Source: Pseudomonadota bacterium (GTDB lineage Bacteria; Myxococcota_A; Polyangia; Polyangiales; Polyangiaceae). Taken from it: a stretch of 6,294 nt of DNA. The notes under the pieces are model-generated. The model made no database searches and was not told where the DNA came from. It saw nothing but the letters and a program-made list of their open reading frames with translations. The position numbers and the translations under genes were made by a program. This document shows, piece after piece, positions 6,227-6,294 of this stretch (its first letter is position 1; each line of letters starts with the position of its first letter). Location: the NCBI GenBank assembly GCA_023432025.1, contig JAEYVE010000112.1, forward strand, positions 1-6,294, given 5' to 3'.

Positions 6227-6269
6227 AAAAAAAGCGCGCGCTTCGATGGGTCCCATCGAAGCGCGCGCT
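6227..6269 (-). terminator. Strong intrinsic terminator of upstream minus-strand gene
   Basis: Two 18-base arms (6233-6250 and 6252-6269) are perfect reverse complements around one central base, which folds in practice into a stem of about 16-17 bp with a small loop. Read on the minus strand the stem is followed by seven T's (complement of A's 6227-6233). This is a textbook Rho-independent terminator for a minus-strand transcript arriving from beyond the right edge, and it insulates the pspA unit. Confidence 0.9.
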
Positions 6270-6275
6270 CGAACC

Positions 6276-6294
6276 TTACCGGTCCAGCCCGGCG
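6276..6294 (-). CDS. Possible 3' end of a minus-strand gene
   Basis: On the minus strand a TAA (complement of 6276-6278) lies six bases before the terminator stem, and the five codons before it read AGLDR. The terminator implies that a gene ends close by, and this is the only stop between the window edge and the hairpin that would close such a gene. Nothing can be said of its product. Confidence 0.35.

Noticed and set aside
6269..6275. GGTTCGA on the minus strand, like a tRNA T-loop
   Set aside because: The flanks do not form a T-stem, and the bases after it belong to the terminator palindrome.

Overview
The window is strongly GC-rich, with G or C at most third codon positions. The long open frames opposite real genes come from that bias. 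A lipoprotein opening with a cysteine followed by GSLIGLDDY, a Gly/Ser/Thr linker and a long Cys-rich repeat region is typical of myxobacteria, especially Sorangium/Polyangium relatives. I infer a member of the Myxococcota, from protein style only, since no rRNA or marker gene is present.

Left part, plus strand: positions 2-1015 hold the 3' part of an M48-type zinc metallopeptidase gene. It has a Pro/Gln/Tyr-rich N-terminal tail and its start lies outside the window. After a gap of 139 bases containing a 13-bp tandem repeat, 1155-1895 encodes a four-helix membrane protein. It resembles the membrane half of FlhB/SctU, the export-gate switch protein of type III secretion, but lacks the self-cleaving cytoplasmic domain.

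Middle: a small DUF2905 membrane protein (2021-2251, minus) converges on the FlhB-like gene. It diverges from a large predicted lipoprotein gene (2434-4170, plus). That lipoprotein has 49 cysteines in two alternating module types, then a C-terminal beta-sandwich, carbohydrate-binding-like domain.

Right part, minus strand: a two-gene unit reads leftward. A PspA/IM30 coiled-coil membrane-stress protein (5416-6144) is followed, with a 4-base stop/start overlap, by a 409-residue protein (4190-5419). The N-terminus of the second protein looks like a class III nucleotide cyclase domain that has lost its catalytic residues. Its C-terminus is helical and TPR-like. A very strong intrinsic terminator (6227-6269) separates this unit from another minus-strand gene whose last codons probably lie at the right edge.

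Most genes here are ordinary single accessory genes. The items most worth following up are the PspA/pseudo-cyclase pair and the stand-alone, switch-less FlhB-like protein. No mobile elements, CRISPR arrays, tRNAs or rRNAs were seen, and no stretch over 300 bases lacks a gene.
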